Source: Rubellimicrobium rubrum
GTDB lineage: Bacteria; Pseudomonadota; Alphaproteobacteria; Rhodobacterales; Rhodobacteraceae
NCBI RefSeq assembly: GCF_006152115.1
Contig: NZ_VDFU01000004.1
Location: forward strand, 124,001 to 188,000
DNA: 64,000 bases
Direction of reading: 5' to 3'
The notes under the pieces: generated by a model
Databases searched by the model: none
Seen by the model: only the letters and a program-made list of their open reading frames with translations
What the model was told of the DNA's origin: nothing
In this document: positions 48,415-58,777 of the stretch, one piece after another
How the letters are laid out: each line of letters starts with the position of its first letter
Position numbering within the stretch: position 1 is the first letter of the stretch
Program-made: the position numbers and the translations under genes

Positions 48415-51400
48415 ATGGCGACGGCATACCGCTTTCTGCCCTGGGCCCGGCGGGGCCTGGCTGCGGCGCTTCCCGAAACGACCGCAAGCTCCTCCCTGCC
48501 GCAGCACCCCGAGGTGGCTGTCAGGATGACGGTGACCGGCGCCGGAGACGCCGAGGCAAAGGTGATGCTCCATGGCCCCGGTGACGTGACCGGGATCGAG
48601 GGCGGCCAGATCCTCCGCACCTATCCCCGTCCCGACGTCACGGACGCCGAGCCCAACTTCCTGGCCGCCATCGACCTTGATGCGCCCGAACTGCCTTGGC
48701 TTTTCACGCCCCGCAGCGTCGCAGGATCCGGCCGGCTGCCGCCGTGGATCGTGCTGGTGGTCGTGGAACGGCGGACTGGCGTGACCGTCTCCTCACCCCG
48801 CGGAGCCCCCCTGCCGCAGTTGCGGATCGAGTCTGGCGCGGCTGCCGAGCTGCCCGACCTCACCGACTCCTGGGCCTGGGCTCATGTGCAGCTCGTCGAA
48901 GGTACAGGCGGCGCGAACTCGGCCGAGGCGGCCGCGGCGGCCCTTGCCGCGCAGCCCGATCGCAACGTGGCCCGGCTCGTCTGTCCGCGCCGCCTGGCCC
49001 CGAACCGCCGTTGGATCGCCGCGCTGGTTCCGGCCTTCGACGCTGGTCGGGTGCGGGGCCTCGGCGGGGTGCCCGCCCAGAACGCGCCGCTGGCGGATGC
49101 CTGGACGGCCGGAACGGACGCGGTGACCCTGCCGATGTTCTTCCATTGGGAATTCCAGACCGGACCCGAGGGCGATTTCGAAGCCTTGGCGCAGCGGCTC
49201 AAGCCCATGAAGGCGCTGACGACGGTGGGCCTGATGCCGATGCATGTGGGCGAGGCCGCGCCGCCGCTACGCGTGCCGGCCGACCAGGCCCGCATCCTGC
49301 CGATGGACGGCGCCCTGAGGGCTCCGGCGCAGTCGGACGGCCGGCTGGACCAGGTTCCCGATGCGCTGCGCGACGGGCTGAAGGAGGTTACCCGCACGCT
49401 GGCCGATGCGGCCGACGGAACCCTGGACGGCCAAACCCTTGAGGATGCGTCGCGCCAGCCGGTCGGGCCGCCCATCTACGCCTCGTCGCATGTCCAGCGG
49501 TGGCTGGTGCGGGACCGCGAAACCGCGCAGGACGCCGACTGGTTCCGCGAGCTGAACCTCGACCCTCGGGCCCGGGTCGCCGCCGGTCTTGGCGCCGAAT
49601 GCATCCGCGAAAACCAGGAAGACATCGTGAACGCCGCCTGGAAGCAGGTGGGCGACGTCCTGTCAGCCGAAGCGGCGCTGCAGCGTGCGGCCCTGTCGGA
49701 GCTGGTGTCGAAGTCTTACTTCCGACGCCACATCGAGCCCATGTCAGCCGACCGGCTGCTGCAGGTCGCGGCCCCAGTCGCGGCCCGGGTCCCCCTGGCC
49801 GGAGCGAGCGTGAAGATCTCGGTCCGCGCGTCATCGCTGCCCGACGCGGTGCTTGAAGGCGGGGTGCGCCGGGCCATGGCGCCTGCGGGCCGTGCCGTGG
49901 CCCGCGCGGCCCGCCGCCTAGGCGTCACGGGCCCCGATCTCCGCAGCGGGCTGACCATAGCGCTGGCCGAGACACGGGCCGAGGTGGACCCGACCCGCTT
50001 TGCCCGCCCGACTTTGACCGGAGTCGCCCCGGAAGCCCTGTCGGAACGCAATCTGGAGGCCATGGGCCTATCCATCGCCGTCGAGGCGGAAACCCTGACG
50101 CAGCTGACCGCAGCGGCGCGCGACCTGGCTGCCACGCCGGCCGTCGCCGATGCGGAGCGGCTGGAGCTTCGAGCAGAGGCCCGGACGAACGGCTTGCTGG
50201 GCCAGGCGCATGTCGAGGCCGCACGCAATCTCGCAGCGATGACAAAGACGTCCCTGATGGCGTCGCTGGATGCGGGCGCCACGCTGTCGGCCTCGGCCCT
50301 GTCGGCAGCGGCCTCCGCGACGCTGCTCGACGGCATCGTTGCCGGAGCGGCCACGGCCATGACAGAGAATCCGGCGGCCGGACCGGGCCTGGGGCTTGTC
50401 CTCGAGGGTCCGACCCTGAAGCAGGAGTCCGGCGCATTGGCGGTCGAGGGGGCGGCGGTCCGGGTGGGGGTTCTCGACCTCGATGCGGGCGGCACCCTCG
50501 TGGTGCGCACGCGGCCGGGCCGCCCGAACGAGCATCTGGCGGTTCTCGACCAGTCGCTGTCGGGCCAGGACCTTGGCGCCTTCCTGTCACGCCTGCCCCC
50601 CAACTCCGTCCGACGCTCCGACGCCAAAGCGCCCCCGACCCGGAGCGAGCTGCCGGAACTGCGGATGGGACGTGCGCTCGGTGGCGTGGCCCGGGTGCTG
50701 CGGTCGCCGTCTTCGGGAGCGGTCGGGAGCATGGGGGAGACGGTCACCCGCCGGGGTTCCGGGATCGACGTCCGCCCGGATCGCGGTGGCCCATTCCGCC
50801 CCGGCCGGGGCGGCCTGCCTAACGTGGTCGTCATTCCCGAGCCTCAGGTCACGATTCCAGCCGGCGGGGCTCCGGCGGGATCGCGTCCCACGGTCGTGAC
50901 CCCGCCGCTCCTTCGGGATCCGAGTGTGATGGCGCGGTTCGAGACGGCGCTCGCCCTGCAGATCGACTCCACCGTCCTTGCCATGCCGTCGCCAGTCGCA
51001 ACCCCGGTGCGGTTCGACCTGGGTGCGGCGACCGCGGCCCTGCGGGCCCATGTCGATCCCCGGATCGCGCAGCCGTTGCGGCGGGACGCGCGGATCGGGT
51101 TCGGCGGACGGACCCTGCCGGAGCTTCGGCCAAGGCCTGGGGCCTTCGCCGTGGACGGCTGGTGGGCGAGCCGGGCGCTTGACCGGGTCATGGCTTATCC
51201 GACCTTCCCGGTGGCGGCCTCGGACTATCTGGCCCGCTACGACCGCGACCGCTTCTGCCCCGGCATCGACACGGTCCCCCCCAACTCCATCACCCTGCTG
51301 GAGACGAACCCGCGCTTCATCGCGGCCTTCATGGCCGGTCTCAACCACGAGACCAACCGCGAGTTGCTGTGGCGCGGCTTTCCGACGGACAGCCGGGGCA

Positions 51401-51987
51401 CCCCGTTCCGCCGGTTCTGGCGGCGACTGGATGGCAAGGACGACATCCCGCCGATCCATGGCTGGCGAACGGGAACGCTGGCAGAGCAGACCACCGATCC
51501 GAAGGGCAACCTCGTGCTTCTCGTGCGGGGCGACCTCCTTCGCCGCTATCCCAATACGGTCGTCGTGGCTCTCCCGGCTCTGGGGCCAAGGCAGCCCGAC
51601 CATTCCAGGGTGCTCAAGCCGGTCTTCGAGGGGCAGTTCGAGCCTGACGTGTCGTTCTTCGGCTTTCCCCTGGTGGACACCCAACTCGCGGAAGGCGAGG
51701 GCTGGTTCTTCGGCCTGATGGAACCGGTCACCGAGCCGCGCTTCGGGCTTGACGAAACGGCGGGCGGCCCCTCGGGCGGTGGAGCCGCGACGGCCGGCGA
51801 TACCCTGGCCTGGCCGCGCACCGGCGTCGAGCCGGGCGGCCATCTAACCGGGAACCACCTTCCCAAGCTGGGGCTGAACGTGGCTACAGCCGGCGCGCAC
51901 GATCTGGCCGCGACGCTCTTCCAGCGCCCCTTCACCCTTTACGTCCACGCCAAGCATCTCGTCGCACCGCTGCCAACCCAGCGGTAA
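48415..51987 (+). CDS. Unknown large protein (1190 aa), operon gene 3
   Basis: I do not assign a function. The product has mixed alpha/beta composition, no signal peptide and no membrane helix. Landmarks are AYRFLPWARRGLAAALP at the start, FFHWEFQTGPEGDFEALAQR near residue 243, WFRELNLDPRARVAAGLGAE near 375, and a proline- and aromatic-rich C-terminal third (SLAVDG-like turns, ELLWRGFPTDSRGTPFRRFW near 980). I have a general memory of similar hypothetical proteins beside DUF6603 genes in other bacteria, but cannot verify it. The ATG at 48415 was preferred to one 21 bases upstream: it has GGGAGG five bases before it and begins one base after the preceding stop. Confidence 0.85.
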   Translation: MATAYRFLPWARRGLAAALPETTASSSLPQHPEVAVRMTVTGAGDAEAKVMLHGPGDVTGIEGGQILRTYPRPDVTDAEPNFLAAIDLDAPELPWLFTPRSVAGSGRLPPWIVLVVVERRTGVTVSSPRGAPLPQLRIESGAAAELPDLTDSWAWAHVQLVEGTGGANSAEAAAAALAAQPDRNVARLVCPRRLAPNRRWIAALVPAFDAGRVRGLGGVPAQNAPLADAWTAGTDAVTLPMFFHWEFQTGPEGDFEALAQRLKPMKALTTVGLMPMHVGEAAPPLRVPADQARILPMDGALRAPAQSDGRLDQVPDALRDGLKEVTRTLADAADGTLDGQTLEDASRQPVGPPIYASSHVQRWLVRDRETAQDADWFRELNLDPRARVAAGLGAECIRENQEDIVNAAWKQVGDVLSAEAALQRAALSELVSKSYFRRHIEPMSADRLLQVAAPVAARVPLAGASVKISVRASSLPDAVLEGGVRRAMAPAGRAVARAARRLGVTGPDLRSGLTIALAETRAEVDPTRFARPTLTGVAPEALSERNLEAMGLSIAVEAETLTQLTAAARDLAATPAVADAERLELRAEARTNGLLGQAHVEAARNLAAMTKTSLMASLDAGATLSASALSAAASATLLDGIVAGAATAMTENPAAGPGLGLVLEGPTLKQESGALAVEGAAVRVGVLDLDAGGTLVVRTRPGRPNEHLAVLDQSLSGQDLGAFLSRLPPNSVRRSDAKAPPTRSELPELRMGRALGGVARVLRSPSSGAVGSMGETVTRRGSGIDVRPDRGGPFRPGRGGLPNVVVIPEPQVTIPAGGAPAGSRPTVVTPPLLRDPSVMARFETALALQIDSTVLAMPSPVATPVRFDLGAATAALRAHVDPRIAQPLRRDARIGFGGRTLPELRPRPGAFAVDGWWASRALDRVMAYPTFPVAASDYLARYDRDRFCPGIDTVPPNSITLLETNPRFIAAFMAGLNHETNRELLWRGFPTDSRGTPFRRFWRRLDGKDDIPPIHGWRTGTLAEQTTDPKGNLVLLVRGDLLRRYPNTVVVALPALGPRQPDHSRVLKPVFEGQFEPDVSFFGFPLVDTQLAEGEGWFFGLMEPVTEPRFGLDETAGGPSGGGAATAGDTLAWPRTGVEPGGHLTGNHLPKLGLNVATAGAHDLAATLFQRPFTLYVHAKHLVAPLPTQR

Positions 51988-52001
51988 CCGGGGGAACGCC
52001 C

Positions 52002-55000
52002 ATGCCTGACCTCGATCTGGATACCGTGGCAAGCGTCCGCAGGCAGGCGGATGCGGTGCAGGACGACCTGCAACAGACGCGAATGGCTCTCGCCATCGCA
52101 CGGCTCCGAGCGGCGGAGGCCAAGGCCATCGGGGACACGGCGACGGTGGCCGCGGCCGCGCAAGAAGCCGAGGCCCTCGACCAGCGCCGGGCCACCCTGA
52201 TCGCTAGCCTGCGCGAGAGTTCGGCGTCGGTGCGCGCCGCCTCGGAGGCACTCTTGGCGGCGGTGACGGCCGAGCAGGCCGTGGCCTCGCTGTCGGGCCG
52301 ACATCCGGTGCTCCTGCTGCCCGTGCGAATCGAGACGCGCTTCTTCGATGGGGGCGACACGCTGAAGGTCCGCATCTTTCCCGACCAGATCCACGTCACA
52401 GCCCACGATCCGGCCCTGACCGACACGGAGGTCGCGGGCCTGTCCTGGTATTGGGCTCATCGCTGGCCAAGCCCCGACGCGGGCACCGAAGCCGGCCTCG
52501 CCCTTGCCGAACAGGCGTGGCAAGGCCTGACCCAAAGGCTGAGCCCGGGCCGTGCGGCCTTCGTGGTGCGGACCTATCCGCCCGACAACCTGGGCAGCGG
52601 CGAGCCCGGACCTGCCTGGGGCAACCTCCCCCGGCGCGCGGTGGACGCGATGACTCCTGCGCGGGCCACCCTCCTGCCGGACCGCTGGTGCGTCATCGGG
52701 TACCGCGCGGACGGCGAGGGCCGCCACACGGAGATCTTCCGGCGCTGGGGAGCCGCCGTTCCCGACCGGCTGGCTGCGGGACCGAGCGCCGATCTTGGCC
52801 CCGCCGCGACGTCGCGCGGCCTGCCGGACGACCCAGAGCTGCTCTGGCTGCGCGACCCCGACGAAGCCGAGCGTCTGGGCATGATGGTGACCGTGCGCCA
52901 AGCCGATCTCCGGGCGGGCGCCGTCCTGAGGGAGGGCGTGGACCGCTTGGTCGTGGTGGGCGTCGACTGGACGCTGGGCCCCGAAGCCGCGGGTGCGGCG
53001 GTCGAGGCTCATCTGCGGGCCCATGCCAACGAGGGGCGGCTGGGGTTCGTGCCCCAGGGCGCGCCCACGAATTCGAACGGCTTGGCGCGCAGCGGGTTCA
53101 CGACGGATCCCGCGGTGGCGCAACGCGTGCTCGCCCCTCATCGGCCGCCAGCCGCAGCGCCGGACGCCGCGGGGCCGGTGACGGCCAAGACCCTGGGCCT
53201 GGGCGATGGCGCGCTGTCCCGCGTTCCCGGCGCCCACCTGCGCGAGCAGGGCTGGCAGGCCGCTCTTCTCGATGCCACCTGGTCGGCGATCGGCGGCTAC
53301 TACCTGACCGAGATGCTCGATCCGATCGCCGACGGGCCTGCCATCGAGACTTCGCTGCGGCGGCACGTCGTGGACCATCTGCGCGCCTCGGGTCCGGTGC
53401 CGACCCTGCGTGTCGGCGCGCAGCCATACGGCATGCTCCCGGTCATGCCGCGCGACCGCTTCGAACCCGACATCCGGCGACGGGCCCAGGCCGATGTCGC
53501 TCAGGTCGCCGCGGCCCTGCGGAGGCTGGCGGAGCCGCTGGTCGCGAAGGTTCCCCGCCTAAGTCATGTGCGCGGCCGCGGGGATGTGGACGACGTGCTG
53601 CTGGCGCTGCTCCAGCGCATGCCGGTCGCATGGTCACTCACGTTCCGCAAGCTGATCGGCCCGGTGGAACGCAAGGCCGTCAGCGTTGACTGGGACCGGA
53701 TCGCCGCGTTCCAGGGCAACGTGACGGCCATCCTCTTGGCCCAACTCGGCTGCCAGGGGATTCCCCACCTTTACGAGCTTACGCATGACAACCGTGACCA
53801 TCCGCTGGATGTGCCCCTGGTGCTGAAGCCCGATCCGACGCCCGAGGACGCGACCCGGCGCAGCACGGAGTACCTGGGCGAGATCCGCAGCCTGCTCGTC
53901 GAGGCCAATGGCACGGACATTCTCGACGCCCGCCAGAACTCGATCGCCCTGCTCGAAGCCTTCATCGCCTGCGCGGCGAGCCACGAGAACCGCAAGGCCG
54001 GCGGCAAGCTGGTCGAAGGCGCCGCCGGCGGGCTGGACCTGTCGCCCGCGTTCACGGAATTCCTGAGGCATCCCTCGGGGCGGATCCCCTACACGCTCCG
54101 GATCGAGGCCACGGCCGTCGCGCCCGCCGCAGCCAGCGCGACGATGGGCGTCCCCCTCACCCCGCGCGAGTTCGGCCAGATGATCATCCCGGCCGTGACA
54201 GGGGAGCGGACCATCACCCAGCACGTCGCGACCCAGTTCCTGGAGCGCCTTCGTCGGCCGGGATCGCTCGATGCGCCGGACGACCCGTTGCACTGGCTTT
54301 CTCGGTTCGACGCTGCTCTGGCTGCCTTGGAGACGGCACCGGCCGACGAGTTGGAATGGGCGTTCCGGGGCGTCCTCGACCTTTACTCGACGCGGCTGGA
54401 TGCGTGGATCACCTCTCTGGCGACGGCCCGGCTGGCCGAGCACCGGACGGCGGCTCCCGCAGGGCTTCACATCGGCGGCTGGGGGGTGGTCGAGGATCTT
54501 CGGCCCGATCTAGGGCGGGTGCCCGAAAGCCTGGGCTTCGTGCATGCGCCATCGCTGGGCCAGGCAGCGTCGGCGGCTGTGATGCGCAGCGCACGCCTGT
54601 CGCACCGCGACGCCGAGGGGCGTCTCTTCGACATCGACCTGACCTCCCGACGCGTACGGGAGGGGCTTCGGATCCTTGAAGGGGTCGCGGCGGGCCAGCG
54701 GCTTGCGGCTCTCCTAGGCTACCGGATCGAGCGCGGGCTTCAGGAGCGTGACCTCGCCCTGGCGCAATGGATCCTGCCGCTGCGCCAGCAGTGCCCGTTG
54801 CGAAGCGAGCGTCCGAACGACACCCCCGCGACGGAGCCCTTGGAGTCCGTCGCCGCCCGGGACGTTGTCGACGGGCTGGCCCTGCTCGCCCGGTGGGGGG
54901 CCGAGCGCGACGGGCTGCTTGTAGCGGCGGAGATCCCCTCCGGACCGGCGCGCGACGGCACCGCCGCCGTGCTGGACGACGTCGCCGGTCTGGCCGATGC

Positions 55001-56777
55001 GGTGAGCGACCTCCTCATGTCCGAGGCGGTCCATCAGGCGACGATGGGAAACCTGGAACGGTCGGGGGCTGCCTTGGCCGCGCACGACCGCCAGGAGCGC
55101 GCGCCCGACCCGGATTTTGTCCGCACGCCCCGGAGCGGTCCCGTGCTGACCCACCGGGCGGGCCTTTGGCTGCCCCGCGATGCGGCCGGGCCCGCCCCCG
55201 GCTGGCCGGCCGACCTGCGAAGTCTGGCCGAGCCTCGGCTGGACCGCTGGCTGGGGCGGATCCTCGGCGATCCGTCCCGCTGGACGGTGGAGGCCGCGCT
55301 GGTTCGTCCGTTGGATCCACAGTCCGAAGGCGTTCCGGCCGATGCAGAACCCGAGCGGGTCACCCTGCCGTCGCTCGCGATCCGCGACCTGGGCCTGTCG
55401 GCGCTATCGGTGGTGCTGGCGGCGCGGCGCCCCGGAGCCGCTCAGCCCAGCGAGTTGGAGGCAAGGCTGGCCCTTCTGTTCACCCGTGCCGCCACGCAGG
55501 ACGGGCTTGCCTTGGACGGCAACGTGCGGATCGACCTAGCGGCGGACAGCCTGGCCCCTCTCCTGGATCTGGCGAGCTGGGCCGGCGAAGTTGTCGGCAG
55601 CGCTCCTCTCGCTCCGGAGCACCTCGCTGCCGCCGACGATCTGGGACGTATGCCGAGCCCGGCTGCGGCCCCGGACATCGCCGAGGCCACCAGCCGGGCC
55701 CAGGCGGTGATCGAGCAGGTGAGCGGACTGGCCGACGCTGCCGAAGGGTCATTGTCCGCTTGGATCGCCAGCCCGGACGACCATCATCTTGGACCTCTGC
55801 TGGATGGGCTTCTAGCACTGGCCGAGGTCGAAGGTCCCGAGGCGTTGCCGGCCGGAGAGGCCGAAGGGTTGGCCGATCACGCTGCCCACATCCTTGCCCG
55901 GGTGCGCAGCCGCCTTGCGGCTGCGCACAACCTTCCTCTTCCTGCCATGCCCGCTCAAGTCCCCGGAGAGCCCGCACCCCCTAGCATCGGCGAGCCTGCG
56001 GAACTGGTTCGCGCGCGGGGGATCGTGCGGCTGCTCCTTGGCAACGGTCAGCCGTTCCTCCCGGTCCTTGCCCCAGCCCTGCCGGAGCGGCTCGCCGCAC
56101 CGGTCGCGGCGCGGGACGGGCTCTTGGGCGGGGATGGCACGGCGGTGGCGGCCTGGGTCCATCGTAGCGCGCTCGTACGGCCCCTGCTTGATCCGTTGGC
56201 CGCGCTCCTGGTCCATGCGGAGGCGGATGGCGCCCCCGTGTCCGAGGATCTGGCCGTCATCCAGTTGCCGCATGATCCCCAGGGCCGGTGGATCGCCCTG
56301 CCCTTCGGCGCTGCGGGTCCACCTCCCGAAGGCACGATGGGCCTTGTGCTGCATGCGCCGGATGGCTTTGCCCCAGCCAATGGAGGAGCTGGTCTCATCG
56401 TGGACTCGTGGACCGAGACCGTGCCGACAGCCAGCGAGACGACGGCGGTCACGTTCCACTATGACGCCCCCGGCGCGCGACCGCCGCAGGCGATGTTGCT
56501 GGCCGTCCATCCAGCGCTGTCGCCCGACCGCTGGGACTTCGACACCCTTGTGGGAAGCGTCAACGAAGCGGTCGATCTGGCGCGGCTGCGCACGCTCGGC
56601 TCTCGCGAACTCGCCGGGTTGTCGACCCTTGTCCCAGCGATCTTCCTGCCGGATGTCTACTCGCGCGACGTGCCCAGCCTGCGCTTCTTCGACCTTGCGA
56701 AGAACGCCAAGCTGGCCGCGGTGGGCGGCCTGATCGGCGACCATGTCCTTGGCCAGGCGGAGGTCCGGAATGGCTGA
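52002..56777 (+). CDS. Unknown very large protein (1591 aa), operon gene 4
   Basis: The largest gene in the window, unrecognised. Residues 8-95 form an Ala/Arg/Glu-rich coiled coil (DDLQQTRMALAIARLRAAEA). The rest is globular. A strand-rich block near residue 100-135 reads HPVLLLPVRIETRFFDG followed by LKVRIFPDQIHV. Further landmarks are RVGAQPYGMLPVMPRDRFEP near 470 and a Pro/Ala-rich stretch near 1300. No signal peptide or membrane helix was noted. The ATG at 52002 has GGGGGA 9 bases upstream, 14 bases after the preceding stop. The final 8 bases overlap the start of the next gene. Confidence 0.85.
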   Translation: MPDLDLDTVASVRRQADAVQDDLQQTRMALAIARLRAAEAKAIGDTATVAAAAQEAEALDQRRATLIASLRESSASVRAASEALLAAVTAEQAVASLSGRHPVLLLPVRIETRFFDGGDTLKVRIFPDQIHVTAHDPALTDTEVAGLSWYWAHRWPSPDAGTEAGLALAEQAWQGLTQRLSPGRAAFVVRTYPPDNLGSGEPGPAWGNLPRRAVDAMTPARATLLPDRWCVIGYRADGEGRHTEIFRRWGAAVPDRLAAGPSADLGPAATSRGLPDDPELLWLRDPDEAERLGMMVTVRQADLRAGAVLREGVDRLVVVGVDWTLGPEAAGAAVEAHLRAHANEGRLGFVPQGAPTNSNGLARSGFTTDPAVAQRVLAPHRPPAAAPDAAGPVTAKTLGLGDGALSRVPGAHLREQGWQAALLDATWSAIGGYYLTEMLDPIADGPAIETSLRRHVVDHLRASGPVPTLRVGAQPYGMLPVMPRDRFEPDIRRRAQADVAQVAAALRRLAEPLVAKVPRLSHVRGRGDVDDVLLALLQRMPVAWSLTFRKLIGPVERKAVSVDWDRIAAFQGNVTAILLAQLGCQGIPHLYELTHDNRDHPLDVPLVLKPDPTPEDATRRSTEYLGEIRSLLVEANGTDILDARQNSIALLEAFIACAASHENRKAGGKLVEGAAGGLDLSPAFTEFLRHPSGRIPYTLRIEATAVAPAAASATMGVPLTPREFGQMIIPAVTGERTITQHVATQFLERLRRPGSLDAPDDPLHWLSRFDAALAALETAPADELEWAFRGVLDLYSTRLDAWITSLATARLAEHRTAAPAGLHIGGWGVVEDLRPDLGRVPESLGFVHAPSLGQAASAAVMRSARLSHRDAEGRLFDIDLTSRRVREGLRILEGVAAGQRLAALLGYRIERGLQERDLALAQWILPLRQQCPLRSERPNDTPATEPLESVAARDVVDGLALLARWGAERDGLLVAAEIPSGPARDGTAAVLDDVAGLADAVSDLLMSEAVHQATMGNLERSGAALAAHDRQERAPDPDFVRTPRSGPVLTHRAGLWLPRDAAGPAPGWPADLRSLAEPRLDRWLGRILGDPSRWTVEAALVRPLDPQSEGVPADAEPERVTLPSLAIRDLGLSALSVVLAARRPGAAQPSELEARLALLFTRAATQDGLALDGNVRIDLAADSLAPLLDLASWAGEVVGSAPLAPEHLAAADDLGRMPSPAAAPDIAEATSRAQAVIEQVSGLADAAEGSLSAWIASPDDHHLGPLLDGLLALAEVEGPEALPAGEAEGLADHAAHILARVRSRLAAAHNLPLPAMPAQVPGEPAPPSIGEPAELVRARGIVRLLLGNGQPFLPVLAPALPERLAAPVAARDGLLGGDGTAVAAWVHRSALVRPLLDPLAALLVHAEADGAPVSEDLAVIQLPHDPQGRWIALPFGAAGPPPEGTMGLVLHAPDGFAPANGGAGLIVDSWTETVPTASETTAVTFHYDAPGARPPQAMLLAVHPALSPDRWDFDTLVGSVNEAVDLARLRTLGSRELAGLSTLVPAIFLPDVYSRDVPSLRFFDLAKNAKLAAVGGLIGDHVLGQAEVRNG

Positions 56778-58626
56778 GCGGAATTGGACGATCGCGGCGG
56801 AAGCGGCATCCCTGACCTTGAAGGAATGGCGCACGCTTCCCGTGATCCCCAGCTGGTCGCGGTTGGAGCCGATGACCCTGACCCGTGGAGACCTGGGGCC
56901 GGGGGCAGCCGCGCTGGTGGCCGACCCCTTGTGGATGATCGGTCGCCAGTGGCAGTTCGACGAGTTGCGGGGCGAAGATGCCGGCAGCCCGATCCAAGCC
57001 ACGGTCATTGGGGAGACCGCGCCGTTGACGCGTTTTCACGCCGGCCTGCCCGGGGCGGATCCGGCCGGGGCCACGGTGGACCTGCCCCGCCCCGGCACGC
57101 CCGGCTCCATTCCCTTGGAGGCAAGGGTCGAGGCGGAGCTGCCCGCCGTGCTGCCCCTGCGCCTGCGGATCCAGGCGGGGCTCCACCTCCTGCGCCTCCT
57201 CCGGGCGGGCGGCTTCGATGCGGTGGCCACGGCAGCGGCAGGCGCCTTTCCCGTTGCGCTGGAGCCGGTGCCCGCTCCGGGCGGCGGCGTCGTGTCGGAT
57301 CCTGTAGGCGAGGCGCGCGCACGTCTTGCCGGTGGCCGGGTTCCGGATGGCGCATTGGTCGCGGCCGCCCTGAATGCGCTCGATGACGGTGCAGGTGGGC
57401 TGTCGGGCTTGCCGCCGCCGCTTAAGGACGCGGCTGGGGAGGCAAGCGCAGAGGTCACGCGTATCCTGTCCATGTGGCTCATCTGGGCGCATAGTCTTCT
57501 CGCCAGCCCGAATGGTAAGTCGTGGAATCCGCATCGGCTGGAACATGCTTTCGCAGCGCAGGCTTCGCTGGGCGACGGCCCGGTGGTCGTTAAGGTGGAG
57601 GAATACACCGGCGGCACGCTCGACTGGTTCCATGGCGACCTTGCCGCTGGTCCGGATCTTGGGGCAGCGGCCGACCCGCCCGTGCCGGACATCATCCACG
57701 ATGTCACCTTGCCCGCGCCGGTCCGCTTTGCCGGAATGGCCTCGGACCGTCTGTTCGCCTTCGAGGACTCCCGGGTCTATCTGGGAGGCATCGAGGCGGG
57801 ACGCACCGACCTTGCCCGGCTCGCGGTGGTCGAGTTCTCGCTGGCCTATTCGGTCGATTGGTTCGTCGTTCCTTTAGCCTTGCCCTATGGCAGCGTAACG
57901 CGCCTCGATACCGTCCGCGTCGCCGACAGCTTTGGCGTGGTGATCGGCCTGCCGCCCTCGCGCGAGGCGACGTCGCCTGGCTGGACGGTGTTCCAGTCCA
58001 CCCCGGTCACCGACACCACACGGCTGGCGAACATGCTCCTGCTCGCGCCGACGGTGCCAAAGGTGCTGGAAGGTCCGCCCCTGGAGGAGGTGACCCTGTT
58101 CCGCGACGAGATGGCCAATCTCGCCTGGGGGGTCGAACGGGTGGTGCCCGGGCGATCGTCGGGGGAACCGGTGCCCCGCGCGCGCCAGGCGGCTACGGTG
58201 TCGCTGGTCCAGCCCGTTCCCGATGATCTCGGCGATGCCAGGGTCGTGTACCGTCTGATGACGCCGGTGCCGGAGAACTGGATGCCCTTCGTGGCGGTGC
58301 GGGACAGGCCGAACGACAAGACCGCCCATCATATCCTCGAGCGGCGGCCGATGCTCCGCTACCGTCCGGACCGCCAGGCCGAACTCGTGAATCCGCAAGG
58401 GACCATCCTGCTGACCGCTTCGGACGCCGATCCGGCCACCGACCGGCTCCGCATCGCCGAGGAGGAGGTCCCGCGCGAAGGCGTCGTGGTGGTCCGCGCC
58501 TTCCAGCAGGCTCGGACGGAGGACGGCGGCACGGTGCTCTGGATCGGCCGCCGTGTCCGCACCGGCCGAGGCGAGGGCGCAAGCGGGCTGCGCTTCGACA
58601 CCGCGCTGCCGCCCGGAAGCGTCTAG
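56770..58626 (+). CDS. Unknown protein (618 aa), operon gene 5
   Basis: An unrecognised globular protein. Near the start, ADPLWMIGRQWQFDELRGED followed by AGSP at about 51-74 looks like a conserved family motif. Other segments are WFVVPLALPYGSVTRLDTVR near 367 and PVPENWMPFVAVRDRPNDK near 500. There is no signal peptide, membrane segment or nucleotide-binding motif. The ATG at 56770 lies within the last 8 bases of the preceding gene, which indicates coupled translation and fixes the start. It ends the operon; the following ABC-transporter genes are on the other strand. Confidence 0.85.
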   Translation: MAERNWTIAAEAASLTLKEWRTLPVIPSWSRLEPMTLTRGDLGPGAAALVADPLWMIGRQWQFDELRGEDAGSPIQATVIGETAPLTRFHAGLPGADPAGATVDLPRPGTPGSIPLEARVEAELPAVLPLRLRIQAGLHLLRLLRAGGFDAVATAAAGAFPVALEPVPAPGGGVVSDPVGEARARLAGGRVPDGALVAAALNALDDGAGGLSGLPPPLKDAAGEASAEVTRILSMWLIWAHSLLASPNGKSWNPHRLEHAFAAQASLGDGPVVVKVEEYTGGTLDWFHGDLAAGPDLGAAADPPVPDIIHDVTLPAPVRFAGMASDRLFAFEDSRVYLGGIEAGRTDLARLAVVEFSLAYSVDWFVVPLALPYGSVTRLDTVRVADSFGVVIGLPPSREATSPGWTVFQSTPVTDTTRLANMLLLAPTVPKVLEGPPLEEVTLFRDEMANLAWGVERVVPGRSSGEPVPRARQAATVSLVQPVPDDLGDARVVYRLMTPVPENWMPFVAVRDRPNDKTAHHILERRPMLRYRPDRQAELVNPQGTILLTASDADPATDRLRIAEEEVPREGVVVVRAFQQARTEDGGTVLWIGRRVRTGRGEGASGLRFDTALPPGSV

Positions 58627-58777
58627 TCGGATGTGACCCCGCCCCAACCATGGCGGCACGGTCCCTTGGAAGCCCGGTTCATGCAGGGGCGAACCACGCA
58701 CGGGCGGCGAACAGCCGGTCCTGCTCGGAGGCATTCTCCCTTGGGTCCTGACCTCGAAAGCGCAGGGAAAGCCCGAC

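Noticed and set aside
45045-58626. Contractile injection system or phage-tail cluster
   Set aside because: No sheath, tube, baseplate, tape-measure or AAA+ gene is recognisable, so the operon was left as unknown rather than named.
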